Shown here: one piece after another, positions 38,285 to 49,776 of the stretch | Position numbering within the stretch: position 1 is the stretch's first letter | Layout of the letters: the number at the start of each line of letters is the position of its first letter | Assembly: GCA_029990175.1 (NCBI GenBank) | Contig: JARKIP010000005.1 | Location: forward strand, 33,117,501-33,181,500 | Length of the DNA: 64,000 nucleotides | Reading direction: 5' to 3' | Source of the DNA: Petunia secreta | Lineage: Eukaryota; Streptophyta; Magnoliopsida; Solanales; Solanaceae | The notes under the pieces: generated by a model | Told to the model about the DNA's origin: nothing | Seen by the model: only the letters and a program-made list of their open reading frames with translations | The model's database searches: none | Translations under genes and position numbers: made by a program

Positions 38285-41200
38285 ATGGCGGAGGAGAAAG
38301 CAAAGAGTACCATTGAGGTTTCAACCGACGTCTTGGCTAGTTTGTTAGCCGAGGTGAAGGCCCTAAACCTTAAAATGGAGGCTCTTGAAAAGGAGAGGAC
38401 CCCGAGTGTCCAAAAGGACCCCAATGAAGGCACTAGTGATGATTCCATCATGAAGCCGGATCATTATGCGGAGCTAGTTCGTCGACAACGGTTGAGGGAT
38501 GAGGCTCTTGCTAGAGAAAGAATGTTGGGCAATCCCCAACCCTTGGGCAATCCCCAAGGAGATGTTCCATTCCTAAGGCTGCGGAGAAACATTGCACCTC
38601 TTGAGCAAGTTGATGAAGCTCAAGGAGGGGAGGGCCTCGGACTTGAGTATGATTACTTTGATGTCCCCTATCCAAATAGGAGGGCGATGAATGGAGGTCG
38701 AGGTATAGATAGAGGTCGTGGTCGAGGTCGAGGACCACCAAGAGCTTATATGGGAAGGAACTTGGGAAGGGAATATGAAGATATTGATGACAACTATGGG
38801 GTTCAACCGGAACAACACCGTGGGGGTCGTGACACTAATCTCAATAGTGTCAAGATCACTATCCCTCCTTTCAAAGGGGCTAGTGATCCGGAAGCATTTC
38901 TTGAATGGAAGGTCCAACTAGAGCGGGTCTTTGACACAAATGATATGACCGAGGAGAAGAAGGCCACCTATGCTATATCATCATTTGAGTCTTATGCATC
39001 TACATGGTGGGAATCCATGAAGCGATCAAGGAGACGACTTGGGTTGCGGATGAACATTACTTGGGAAGAGTTGAAAGAAATAATGAACAACAAATATGTG
39101 ACTCCCAAGTATCGACAAGAGCAACTCAAAAGGCTCTATGAATTGAAACAAGGTTACAAGTCCGTTGATGAATATTTCAACGACTTTGAGAAAAATCGGA
39201 TGGCTCTTGATATGGAAACGGAAGATGAGGAACAAGCTATCATCCGTTTCAAAAGTGGTTTGAGTAGGGAGATTGCATCCCAATTGAGACTTCACATCTT
39301 TCACTCCTTACAAGATGTTTGTGATGCCGCGGTTGAAGCCGAGAAATGGCTCAAAGAAGAAAAGGCTCCTCGCTATAGGAGTACTACCACTACCACTCCT
39401 TCAACTCGCACCAAAGAATGGAAGAGCCCATATGCTAGTGGGGCAAGTGGGAGTCGAGATGTAAAGAAGCCTTTTGAGAAGGCTACCCCGAAGAGCGACC
39501 ACAAAGAGGTTGGAGGTACTTCTAAAACTACTTTAAATACTCCTTCTTCTTCTTCCTTCCAATGTCATAAATGCAAGGGTTATGGCCACTTTGCCAAAGA
39601 GTGTCCTACCCGGAAAACAATGATTGTAATGGATGATGGGTTGGTCTATGAGGGGGAAAGTGAGCCCGAGGGGGATGATGAGGAGGAGAGTGAGGAAGTT
39701 GAGGGAGAGGGTGAAGAGAGGGCGACGGAGGGGGATGATCCTAATATGTTCCTTGTGGTACGCCGCATTTTGGGAACTATGTTGAGTGAGGAGAGGGAAG
39801 ATGAGCAAAGGGAGAACTTGTTCCATGCCCGTTGTAAAGTGAAGGGGCAAGTTTGTTCCATGATTATTGACTCGGGTAGTTGTGCAAATGTGGTGAGCCA
39901 ATCCTTGGTCTCACAATTGAAGTTGACTACCATTAAACACCCGAGCCCCTACCGTTTGCAATGGCTAAGTGAGTGTGGGGAATTGAGGGTAGTGAAGCAA
40001 GTCTTGGTTAGGTTCAAGATTGGAAACTATCAAGATGAACACATGTTTGACGTGGTGCCAATGCAAGCTTGCCATCTTTTGTTTGGAAGGCCTTGGCAAT
40101 ACGACAAACAAGTGGTTCATGATGGCCGGACCAACACTTACACGGTGAAACATGAGGGAAAAAGGTTCGTGCTTACACCTTTGACCCCGAAACAAGTAAG
40201 TGAAGACTATCGGCGCATGAAAGAGTTGAGGGAAGCGGCTAAGGCTAAGTCCCCGATAGTGGCCAAATCTTTGGCCGAGACTCCACCATCTTCCACCGGT
40301 CGCATGTGTGCCATGATGCAACCGGGTGAGGTTTTGAGAGGTAATGATGGCACCAAGATGCTCATATGCCTAGTGCACAAAGGTATGGTTTTAAATTCCG
40401 AAAGTGATTATTTATCTAACCCTAACCCTTTGCCTAGTGCCATTGACAATGTCTTGAAGGTCTACGAGGACATGTTTCCGGAAGAGATGCCGGATGGACT
40501 ACCTCCCTTGAGAGGTATTGAACATCAAATTGATTTTGTCCCGGGATCTCAAATCCCCAACAAGCCGGCATATAGAAGCAATCCCGAGGACACAAGGGAG
40601 TTACAAAAGCAAATTGATGAGTTGCTTACCAAAGGCTTGGTGAGGGAGAGCTTGAGTCCTTGTGCCGTGCCCGTGATCCTCGTTCCGAAGAAGGATGGCA
40701 CTTGGAGGATGTGTGTGGATTGTCGCGCGGTCAACAAGATCACGGTAAAGTATCGACATCCCATACCTCGTTTGGATGATATGTTGGATGAGCTTAGTGG
40801 TTCTAGTGTCTTTTCTAAAATAGACCTTAGGTCCGGCTACCATCAAATCCGGATGAAACCCGGGGATGAATGGAAAACCGCATTCAAGACCAAGTTTGGT
40901 CTATATGAATGGTTGGTGATGCCCTTCGGCCTCTCCAACGCACCTAGCACTTTCATGAGATTAATGAACCACGTGCTTAAGCCATTCATCAACAAATTCG
41001 TGGTCGTCTACTTTGATGACATATTGATTTATAGCAAGTCAATAGACGACCATGTGGGCCACTTGAGTCAAGTGCTTGAAGTGCTACGAGCCGAAAAGCT
41101 CTATGCCAACTTTAAGAAGTGTGCCTTTTGTGTTGAAAAGGTTGTCTTTTTGGGCTTTGTTGTTAGTGCCAATGGTGTAGAAGTTGATGAGTCCAAAGTT

Positions 41201-43312
41201 GAAGCCATTAGAGATTGGCCTACTCCTACCACCGTTTCTCATGTGAGGAGTTTCCATGGCCTAGCTAGTTTCTATAGGCGCTTTGTTAGAGACTTTAGCA
41301 CCATTGCCGCACCACTCACCGAGTTGGTGAAAAAGGATAAGCCCTTTGTTTGGGGAGAGCCGCAAGAAAAGGCTTTCCAAGAATTGAAAGGTAGGCTAAG
41401 TACCGCCCCATTGTTACAATTGCCCGACTTCGGGAAGGCTTTTGAGGTAGAATGCGATGCCTCGGGGGTTGGTATTGGGGGTGTTCTCATGCAAGAAGGG
41501 AAGCCCGTTGCCTACTTTAGTGAGAAGTTGAATGGCGCAACCTTGAATTACTCCACGTATGGCAAGGAGTTGTATGCCCTCGTGAGAGCTTTAGCCCATT
41601 GGCAACACTATCTATGGCCTCGGGAATTTGTGATCAAGAGTGACCATGAGTCACTCAAGCATCTAAGAGGTCAAGAAAAGTTGAACAAGAGACATGCCAA
41701 GTGGGTGGAGTTCGTTGAGTCCTTTCCTTATGTAATTCATTACAAAAGGGGTAAGGACAATGTTGTGGCCGATGCGCTTTCAAGAAAATTCGCTCTTGCC
41801 ACCACTCTCGCTTCTAGACTTGTGGGTTTTGAGAGTATCAAGTCATTGTACGCTCATGACCCAAAGCTCAAGAGCATTCATGATGCTCTAGTGAGTGGGG
41901 GAAGGGTAGAGAAATACCAATGGGTAGATGGCTACATTTTCAAGCATGGGCGAGTGTGTGTCCCCGAGTCCTCTTGGAGAGATGTGCTAGTGCAAGAAGC
42001 ACATTGCGGGGGCTTGATGGGTCACTTTGGGGTGGATAAGACTATGGCCATACTTAAAGAGCAATTCCATTGGCCAAAAATGAGGCCTCTTGTGGAGCGA
42101 TTTTGCAATGCTTGCTTGGATTGCAAGAGGGCCAAGTCTAGATCCAACAACCAAGGACTATACACTCCTTTGCCCATTCCTACTAGTCCGTGGGTTGATC
42201 TTTCTATGGATTTTGTTATGGCTTTACCCCGGACTAGAGGAGGACACGATAGCATTTTTGTTGTCGTTGACCGTTTCTCCAAAATGGCTCACTTCATTCC
42301 GTGCAAAAAGACTAATGATGCCCAACATGTAGCTTCCTTGTTTATTGACCATGTCTTGAAATTGCATGGGGTGCCTCGCACCATTGTTAGTGATAGGGAC
42401 TCCAAGTTCCTTAGCCATTTTTGGAAGTGTTTGTGGGGTGCTCTTGGCACCAAGTTGCTCTTCTCCACGTCCCACCACCCTCAAACCGATGGACAAACCG
42501 AGGTGGTGAACCGGACTTTGGGAGCTCTACTTCGAGCTATGACCAAAGGAAAGGCCGGGACTTGGATTGATAGGCTACCACTCATGGAGTTTGCATATAA
42601 CCGCACTTTACATCGCATGATTGGTATGACTCCATTTGAGTGTGTTTATGGTTTTAACCCATTGATTCCTCTTGATCTTACCCCTTTGCCAAGGGATATG
42701 GTTGTTGATTTTGAAGGTAAAGCTCGGGCCAAAGCATTGCTTGAACTTCATGCCAAGGCGCGGAAGACTTTGGAGGAGGCCTATGAGAAGATAGCAACCA
42801 AGAAAAACAAAGGAAGAAAGAAGGTGGACTTCAAGAAGGGAGATTGGGTATGGGTGCACTTCCGCAAGAAACGATTTCCCAACCAAAGGAAGGGGAAGTT
42901 GGCACCAAGGGGCGATGGACCATTCCAAGTGTTGTCCAAGATCAACAACAATGCATACGTGATAGATTTGCCCGGTGAGTATAATGTGTCGACTACTTTC
43001 AATGTTAGTGACTTGACTTCTTTTAATGTAGGTGATGATACCTTGGAGGAGGACGCCTTAATTTCGAGGACGAAATCTTCTCAAGAAGGGGAGGATGATG
43101 CAACCCAAATTGCATCGAGACCATTCACTCGAAGTCAAGCCAAGGATATACAAGACGCTCACCTACACTTGGTTTGGAGAGGCGTGGATGATACGAGCTC
43201 GGGAGAGGACTTAAAGACAATGCATTGGAGCTCAATCCATGTGGAAACAGGGGAGGAAACAGTGCAAGAAGCAGGGGAGCAAAACAGGGCAAAAACAGGG
43301 GAAGTCTGCTGA
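38285..43312 (+). CDS. Element J Gag-Pol polyprotein, uninterrupted
   Basis: 1675 residues in one frame, starting MAEEKAKS. Approximate positions: Arg/Gly patch ~140; Gag core (STWWESMKRSRRR) ~240; CCHC knuckle (CHKCKGYGHFAKEC) ~426; retropepsin DSG ~529; reverse transcriptase YFDDIL ~909; RNase H ECDASGVGIGG ~1055; integrase zinc module from ~1240, catalytic D ~1309, D ~1369, E ~1407; GPF-type module ~1540; tail ISRTKSSQEGEDD ~1591, then ~70 residues encoded in the 3' LTR. No chromodomain is seen after the GPF module. All catalytic motifs look intact. A single Gag-Pol frame without a shift is known for several plant gypsy lineages. This copy could supply enzymes in trans to D and to the C/E/I group, though their LTRs differ; that is an inference. 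Confidence 0.95.
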   Translation: MAEEKAKSTIEVSTDVLASLLAEVKALNLKMEALEKERTPSVQKDPNEGTSDDSIMKPDHYAELVRRQRLRDEALARERMLGNPQPLGNPQGDVPFLRLRRNIAPLEQVDEAQGGEGLGLEYDYFDVPYPNRRAMNGGRGIDRGRGRGRGPPRAYMGRNLGREYEDIDDNYGVQPEQHRGGRDTNLNSVKITIPPFKGASDPEAFLEWKVQLERVFDTNDMTEEKKATYAISSFESYASTWWESMKRSRRRLGLRMNITWEELKEIMNNKYVTPKYRQEQLKRLYELKQGYKSVDEYFNDFEKNRMALDMETEDEEQAIIRFKSGLSREIASQLRLHIFHSLQDVCDAAVEAEKWLKEEKAPRYRSTTTTTPSTRTKEWKSPYASGASGSRDVKKPFEKATPKSDHKEVGGTSKTTLNTPSSSSFQCHKCKGYGHFAKECPTRKTMIVMDDGLVYEGESEPEGDDEEESEEVEGEGEERATEGDDPNMFLVVRRILGTMLSEEREDEQRENLFHARCKVKGQVCSMIIDSGSCANVVSQSLVSQLKLTTIKHPSPYRLQWLSECGELRVVKQVLVRFKIGNYQDEHMFDVVPMQACHLLFGRPWQYDKQVVHDGRTNTYTVKHEGKRFVLTPLTPKQVSEDYRRMKELREAAKAKSPIVAKSLAETPPSSTGRMCAMMQPGEVLRGNDGTKMLICLVHKGMVLNSESDYLSNPNPLPSAIDNVLKVYEDMFPEEMPDGLPPLRGIEHQIDFVPGSQIPNKPAYRSNPEDTRELQKQIDELLTKGLVRESLSPCAVPVILVPKKDGTWRMCVDCRAVNKITVKYRHPIPRLDDMLDELSGSSVFSKIDLRSGYHQIRMKPGDEWKTAFKTKFGLYEWLVMPFGLSNAPSTFMRLMNHVLKPFINKFVVVYFDDILIYSKSIDDHVGHLSQVLEVLRAEKLYANFKKCAFCVEKVVFLGFVVSANGVEVDESKVEAIRDWPTPTTVSHVRSFHGLASFYRRFVRDFSTIAAPLTELVKKDKPFVWGEPQEKAFQELKGRLSTAPLLQLPDFGKAFEVECDASGVGIGGVLMQEGKPVAYFSEKLNGATLNYSTYGKELYALVRALAHWQHYLWPREFVIKSDHESLKHLRGQEKLNKRHAKWVEFVESFPYVIHYKRGKDNVVADALSRKFALATTLASRLVGFESIKSLYAHDPKLKSIHDALVSGGRVEKYQWVDGYIFKHGRVCVPESSWRDVLVQEAHCGGLMGHFGVDKTMAILKEQFHWPKMRPLVERFCNACLDCKRAKSRSNNQGLYTPLPIPTSPWVDLSMDFVMALPRTRGGHDSIFVVVDRFSKMAHFIPCKKTNDAQHVASLFIDHVLKLHGVPRTIVSDRDSKFLSHFWKCLWGALGTKLLFSTSHHPQTDGQTEVVNRTLGALLRAMTKGKAGTWIDRLPLMEFAYNRTLHRMIGMTPFECVYGFNPLIPLDLTPLPRDMVVDFEGKARAKALLELHAKARKTLEEAYEKIATKKNKGRKKVDFKKGDWVWVHFRKKRFPNQRKGKLAPRGDGPFQVLSKINNNAYVIDLPGEYNVSTTFNVSDLTSFNVGDDTLEEDALISRTKSSQEGEDDATQIASRPFTRSQAKDIQDAHLHLVWRGVDDTSSGEDLKTMHWSSIHVETGEETVQEAGEQNRAKTGEVC
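43061..43095 (+). promoter_or_regulatory. Element J inverted repeat and polypurine tract
   Basis: ATTTCGAGGACGAAAT (43061-43076, 6-bp arms) and AGAAGGGGAGGA (43084-43095), both inside the reading frame. Confidence 0.87.
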
Positions 43313-43845
43313 GCTTACTGCCTAACGCTGGAATTTTGTTCTTCGCGATCGCGTGCATCACCTTCGCGATCGCGAAGAGTCTTCTTTTGTTCTTCGCCCT
43401 CGCGTTCTGTCTCGCGCGATCGCGCGCCTCAGCATTAAGTTCTCCATGCGATCGCATATAATCTGACGCGATCGCGAAGGGAACTTAAAGAGCAGCGGAC
43501 CAGAATCTTGTAAATATTGTATTGGGGTGTTATAAATACACCCCTACCTCATTTATTGTCTTTTTACCTTACTTTGAACACAAAACATTAAATGAGCAAT
43601 GCTCTTGAACCTTGTAACCCTTTTGGCTTGAAATCAATTGGATGAATCCAAGTTGTTCTTCAATCCGTCTTCGATCATTCTATTTGCTCGAGCCTCGTGA
43701 CTCTTGAGGATAGTTGCATAGTGTTAGGTGATTCTTTCCAATCGTTTGGGGTGTAACGGAACTAGTTCTTCGTTGCTACTCGAACTTTAGTGTAAGTCTC
43801 GTCTCGCTTTTATCTTTTATCGCTTTCGTATTTTCGATTGCATCA
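43096..43845 (+). repeat. Element J 3' LTR
   Basis: 750 bp; palindromes about 43343-43483. The first 217 bp encode the end of the polyprotein. Confidence 0.95.
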
Positions 43846-44199
43846 AGGCGCCCCGCCTAGTTGCATGGTAGGCAAACAGGCGCCCCAACACCATGGAGTA
43901 GGCGCTCCACCTACTTGAAGTAGGCGGTCCGCCCAAAATAGAGGCGGCCAGAGATCCAGAGAGTGAGCTTCAACTAGGCGGTCCGCCCCTTTGAGTAGGC
44001 GGTCCGCCCCTTCCTGGGGGTCCTTGGAATGGCTCAAAATGTATCCCCCGAGCCTCTCCTTTGGTGCCCACATGCTCCTCTTTCCTTGGCGCTCCTTTGC
44101 ATGATCTTCAAGACGTTTCCGGAGCCCTTGCCTTGTGTTCATTGTGCTCTCAAGCTTGGTTCTTGATGGTTGTTGATTAGGCCATTTTATATTGCATCA
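43846..44199 (-). repeat. Element I 3' LTR, inner segment
   Basis: First five bases are the AGGCG duplication; the remainder completes the 849-bp LTR, with palindromes to about 44012. Confidence 0.94.
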
Positions 44200-44235
44200 T
44201 CCTCCCCTTCTTGAAAGGATTTCGTCCTCGAAATC
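44200..44235 (-). promoter_or_regulatory. Element I polypurine tract and inverted repeat
   Basis: Minus-strand AGAAGGGGAGGA (44211-44200) and 7-bp inverted repeat 44218-44235; non-coding here, after the ORF stop at 44285. Confidence 0.86.
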
Positions 44236-44284
44236 GAACCATCAAAACCTACAATCAAAGCAAGCACAACCAAAATTTCCTACT

Positions 44285-47235
44285 TCACAAGTAGGTTAGC
44301 TTAACAAGAAAGAGTGCAAGGTGTGTGGAAAACACACTCTTGTGATAGAGCCAAGCATCAATACCCAATAAAAAGCTTATGTCCCCAAAGGAGACAACAA
44401 GGTCTTGGCTCGACAAGAGCAAGCACTCATTTTTCAAACAAACAAAGAGATCAAGGATATGCATGTAGCAATTATATTTCCTATGACCCCTAAGCTCACT
44501 ACCAACACACCAAGCCTCTAATGCAATTTTATCACAAGGTGACATAATGGCTTTGGCATGTCCAACACTCAAGGTGTGCTCAACATGTGGGATGGAGTAA
44601 GTGAAATAGTTCAATTCACAACTAACATCGATTACTCTACTCCCCTTCTTAAGAGCATTCTTACACACACCGAGAGGTACCTCCTCACCTCCAAATACTC
44701 CTCCAAGACAACCCTCGTCACTAGACAAATTCCCAAGGGAGGTCTCAAACAATGGGTTATCCATAGAGTTAGGCATTCCAATCCATGGAGGTCCAAACTC
44801 ACACTCGACTCTAGCTTGATACAATTCACCATTTTCACTGAAGTTGCTCTCATACAAAGGATTAGTATAGGCACACTTCTCAAGTTCATTGGCAAGCAAA
44901 GGTGAAGTTCTCAAACTAGAGACAACATCGACACTTGAGGAGTCATCGAACACAAGTCGATCAATCTCATTCTCAAGAGACTCCTCAAGGTTACAAACTT
45001 CCTCACTACGACACAAGATACCACCGCTAGCAAATAAGCAATCAAAGGGAAGAATAGGATAATCATGCAATTCATCTTCTCCTTTATCAAACATGGGTGG
45101 GGTGTCATAACAAGGGTCACAAATAAGGTCAACTTCAATATTGTCACTAAAGAGAGGTTCAATGAAAACCGAGCTCACATCATGATGTGGCTTTTCAACC
45201 CTCTCAACTAGTGGTTCATTTTCACAGACAAGTTGACCCAAAGGCTCCACACTAGTTGCAAAAACATTGTATTCAGGCGAATCATCAACTAGCCTAGAGT
45301 TTTCACTAACAATATCACAAGACAAGGAAGTATTATGCTCAAGGATAGAAGAACTAACACATACCTTTGAGTCGCACTCGGGCTCACTCAATGAACTTGA
45401 AGTATCATGGGTAGTTTCTTCACCTCGTATCTCATATTTGGCTTCTCCTTCACCTCGTCTTTCCATCTCGGAACATGGTTGAGGCTCCATCGGTTTGCCT
45501 CCAAGCATACCTACACAAGTACTCAAACAAGTAGAAGAAAAAGATAAAGGGTTAAGGTTAGAATAAGGGGTGTCCTCACTCTCAATTTTTCTTTTTCCCT
45601 CTTTCTTTTCCCTCATTTTCTTTTCAAGGTCGGGTATAGATTCGGGTGGTGACATTCCACTCACATCACTCCTCACATCCTCTCCTTTTTCCACTGGAGG
45701 AATGTCACCGGTCACTCCCTTACTCCTCTCTATCTTTTGTCTCTCAAATTCGGGCGAATTGGGACGAGGCCCAAGAATACCCATAACCGGAGTAGGTGGA
45801 CTTTTAACGTCAACCCGGAATCTAGGACTAGGAGACTCATCACTTGACGTCTCCTTCTTCTTCGTTGGTGAACCACTTGGAATTGAAACTTGTGGTTTTG
45901 GGTTCACCTTGTTGATGTCTATCAACCCTTTTCTAGCACATGTCCCACCATTGCTTGTGTTTGTAGGACTTCTTGTTTGCACATTGTCAACCATGGAATG
46001 AAGTTCTTGCTCCTTGCTCCTTTGCCTAGCCAAAGAAGGCGCACTAGTAGGCACTTGGCTCTTCGCCCGGTAAGGCACAAAGTCATAAACTCTTTGCCCT
46101 ATGCCCACAAAATACGCACCCTTCACCACACTATATTGCACCCTCTTCCCCTCCAACCACCGGTACCTATCCACACATCAATATGACGCATGGGATACAC
46201 ATCACACCACACATAGCATTTATAGTTCCTATGAGATATGAGTACCCGAGCCTCCTTAGAAACCCACACTCCATCATACTCATAAGGATGCTCTAGCTTG
46301 TGGCATGGTATCCTAAGCCTATCAACCAAAGAGGTGCTAATACAATTGGCATCGGTTCCACCAATCTTGAGCAAGTATCCTCCAATACCACCTACCTCAA
46401 CAACGAACCTACATCTACCCAAGTGTTGTAGATTGGCACCCAAGTGAGAACTTGAATGCCCACAAGTGTCAAAACCAACAACTTGGGTCTTCCTTATCCC
46501 TCCACTAGTGGCATTACTACTAGAACAACCTCCACTTCCCGTCACTCTCCCAACATTAGCAATGTTGTTGGAAGTCAAGGAAGGATCCTTGCCATGGAAC
46601 CCATAAGTGCCTCTCGCCTTGGTTCCATAGCCCATAGTACTACTCCTACTACAACCATCCACGCCCCTCTCGGCATACAACCCCTTTGTAGCAAAAGCAA
46701 CACCATCTCCCAAACCATCCTCCATATGGAAATTAGAAGCACTAGGCCTCTTAGCGTACCTAGAAGATGCAAGCTTCTTCTTTCCCATGGAACAACCACC
46801 ACCACCTCCCATACTAATGGAAGGTCCTCTACTACTCCCTTGTACACCGTTAGCAACACTAAGAGAAGATGCATAAGAATAGCCCATATGCTCAACATCA
46901 TCATCAACTCTATCTATGTCACTATCAACAATATCAAATTCTTCACAAGAGGAGTAAGTAGGATCAATGTACCTTGAAGCGTCACCATCTTCATTTTCTT
47001 GACTAGAAGCATAAGGATCAACGCATTCATCTTCATGAGCCTCATAGTCTTCATCAATCTCACGATCATCATAGTGAACCGCTTCATCTTCATAGGAGCC
47101 ATGGTTTCCATCATCATAGTAATGGCCATCATCACCCTCATAGGAACCATAGTCTCCATCATCACCATACGAGTCATAGCAACTCGCATCATCGCCACAT
47201 GAGCCATAATTTACTCCATCATCAACATCCGACAT
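44285..47235 (-). pseudogene. Element I large unknown protein (C homologue) with one frameshift
   Basis: Start at 47235 (MSDVDDG), as in C. The frame runs to about 46165, where one base is missing relative to C (plus strand CGGTACC against CGGTCACC), then continues in the other frame to a stop at 44285 (VKLTYL, as in C). Layout is the same as C: acidic repeats, SISMGGGGGCSMG, degenerate protease-like region (LLKIGGTDANCIS), SPTKKKETSSDES, conserved C-terminal region ending IDAWLYHKSVFST. The frameshift separates the protease-like region from the C-terminal region. It is probably a recent loss, because both parts are otherwise open. Confidence 0.85.
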
Positions 47236-48184
47236 TGTTGCAATCACCAAAGAACAAAACCTCCCAAAAGTCACTCCCTCACGTGTATCACTCAATATAT
47301 GTACACTCAAGAGCGAGGCCTTATCAACTTGGGAACCAAGGAAATCACAACTAGCATGTCCAAGTTAAAGTTCGGAATGGAATTAATGAGACTCTATGGA
47401 CGGACGGTTATTTAAAGTGCGCACTTGAGGCCAAAAGGAGTTCTACGACTCTTCTTTGAATTCTAATCTCCTCTACGCACGAATACCTAATACGCTAAAG
47501 GATTAGTGTCAATTGAGTAGGCCAATTACCCTAGAAACACTAACCAAGAGGTACGGAAGCAAACGGGACACAAAAACACACGAAACGAAGCCAAACGGAG
47601 CCACCCCAGGAGTGGGCGGTCCGCCTCTGTAAAGTGGGCGCCCCGCCTACTCAAAATACTGAGAACAACAACAAAATGGGCGGACCGCCTACTATTTGGG
47701 CGCCCCGCCTACTGGCATTTTCAGCACAGTCCGAAAATCGTTTTTTGGCTCGTTTAGCACTCAAAATCCAACGTTTTCGACTCGTTTTCGATTCTAATGA
47801 TACCCAAAGATGTATTTGATGATTCTAAACAATCCCCAATAGGTTTAAACCCCAATCAAACAACAACAAATCAATTTTGATTCTTGAGCAAGTTCTAGGG
47901 TTCTTTGAAAATTTTGGGAGTTTGATTTCTTCAAATTTTGAAATACACCACAAAATCTTGTAATTTTGGTATCAAAAGAACGGGAATACAACAAGGAACA
48001 AACCCCAATGATTTTTAATGTATGGGTGTTCCGATCCAACAAGTTCCACCAAATTTTGTGAAATTTTCAAGTTTTTCTACTTTTTTTTGTTTTCTTCTTT
48101 TCTTCAAGAACAAACACAACAACAACAATAATACTAACACGATGAACAAGGAACGGGGGTTTGTAAGAACATAACCCGAGCCTT
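47236..48184 (-). other. Element I leader with palindrome cluster
   Basis: No supported gene. Palindromes about 47613-47712 (GGCGGTCCGCC, GGCGCCCCGCC, GGCGGACCGCC). Nearly identical to H's leader. Confidence 0.75.
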
Positions 48185-48196
48185 GCTCTGATACCA
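48185..48196 (-). promoter_or_regulatory. Element I primer-binding site (tRNA-iMet)
   Basis: Minus-strand TGGTATCAGAGC, two bases from the LTR. Confidence 0.92.
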
Positions 48197-48198
48197 AC

Positions 48199-49047
48199 TG
48201 ATGCAATGCAAAAATACGCGGAAGCAAACTATACGATAAATGAGCGGAAGCAAGTAAATTTGATAACGAGATATCTAAGATATCGAGAAGTTCAAGACTA
48301 GGGAGGCAAGAATTAGAAGAAAGAACGGATAAACAATTCAAACGAGAATTTAATTATCCAAAGGGAGAAAGTGAAACTCGAACCTTACAAGGAATTCACA
48401 CTAGCGATGAATCTCCATAGGTTCCAAGTCAACGAGATACATGAAGCCTCGGGCTTCAACAAGAAAGGCTCGACCTTCTCTCAATTCTCTCTTCTCAAAT
48501 GTTCATACCAGGTAAGTTATGAAATGAAAGACTAAGTGTGGCTTTTATAGTTTTCCCACACTCCTAAGTGAAATGACTAAAATACCCATGGGATGGGTTA
48601 AGACATACAAGCCACTTAAGGGCAAAATAGGAATTACAACACAAAAACTAGTCTTGAAATGGCCCGGAACTAGGCGCCCCGCCTAGCCAAAAGAGGCGCC
48701 CCGCCTAGTTGCATGGTAGGCAAACAGGCGCCCCAACACCATAGAGTAGGCGCTCCACCTACTTGAAGTAGGCGGTCCGCCCAAAATAGAGGCGGCCAGA
48801 GATCCAGAGAGTGAGCTTCAACTAGGCGGTCCGCCCCTTTGAGTAGGCGGTCCGCCCCTTCCTGGGGGTCCTTGGAATGGCTCAAAATGTATCCCCCGAG
48901 CCTCTCCTTTGGTGCCCACATGCTCCTCTTTCCTTGGCGCTCCTTTGCATGATCTTAAAGACGTTTCCGGAGCCCTTGCCTTGTGTTCATTGTGCTCTCA
49001 AGCTTGGTTCTTGATGGTTGTTGATTAGGCCATTTTATATTGCATCA
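48199..49047 (-). repeat. Element I 5' LTR
   Basis: 849 bp; TATA-like CTATAAAAGC (minus) at 48541-48550; palindromes about 48670-48858; stem-loops near 48440-48490 matching C's. Confidence 0.95.
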
Positions 49048-49776
49048 AGTGGCGACACCACTAGAACAATCTCCACTTCCCATCACTCTCCCAACATTAA
49101 CAATGTTGTTGGAAGTCAAGGAAGGAACCTCGCCATGGAACCCATAAGTGCCTCTCGCCTTGGTTCCATAGCCCATAGTATTACTCCTACTACAACCATC
49201 CACGCCCTTCACGGCATACATCCCCTTTGTAGCAAAAGCAACACCATCTATCATACCATCCTCCATATGGGAATTAGAAGCATTAGGTCGCTTAGCGTAC
49301 CTAGAAGATGCAAGCTTCTCCTTCCCCATGGAACAACCACCACCACCTCCCATACTAATGGAAGGTCCTCTACTACTCCCTTGTACACCGTTAGCAACAC
49401 TAAGAGAAGATGCATAAGAATAGCCCATATGCTCAACATCATCATCAACTCTATCTATGTCACTATCAACAATATCAAATTCTTCACAAGAGGAGTAAGT
49501 AGGATCAATGTACCTTGAAGCGTCACCATCTTCATTTTCTTGACTAGAAGCATAAGGATCAACGCATTCATCTTCATGAGCCTCATAGTCTTCATCAATC
49601 TCACGATCATCATAGTGAACCGCTTCATCTTCATAGGAGCCATGGTTTCCATCATCATAGTAATGGCCATCATCACCCTCATAGGAACCATAGTCTCCAT
49701 CATCACCATACGAGTCATAGCAACTCGCATCATCGCCACATGAGCCATAATTTACTCCATCATCAACATCCGACAT
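49048..49776 (-). pseudogene. Element H protein N-terminal fragment
   Basis: Starts at 49776 (MSDVDDG). Acidic DYGSYEGDDG-type repeats and SISMGGGGGCSMG, nearly identical to I. Cut by I at AGTGG; continues at 35736. The full protein is never restored because H ends at 35460. Confidence 0.88.

Larger units (their letters stand above)
36237..43845 (+). mobile_element. Element J: apparently intact autonomous LTR element
   Basis: Complete 7609-bp element with TSD AGGCG (36232-36236, 43846-43850), inserted into a palindrome of I's LTR. LTRs are 754 and 750 bp, differing by a 4-bp duplication and a few substitutions. One uninterrupted gag-pol frame. It is the only copy here with CGATCGCG-type palindromes in complete LTRs. 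Confidence 0.96.
35737..49047 (-). mobile_element. Element I: non-autonomous LTR element, hosts J
   Basis: Minus-strand element with TSD AGTGG (35732-35736, 49048-49052), inserted in the same-family element H. LTRs are both 849 bp once J is removed and differ by about six substitutions by eye. Carries the C-type protein, here frameshifted. Confidence 0.95.
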
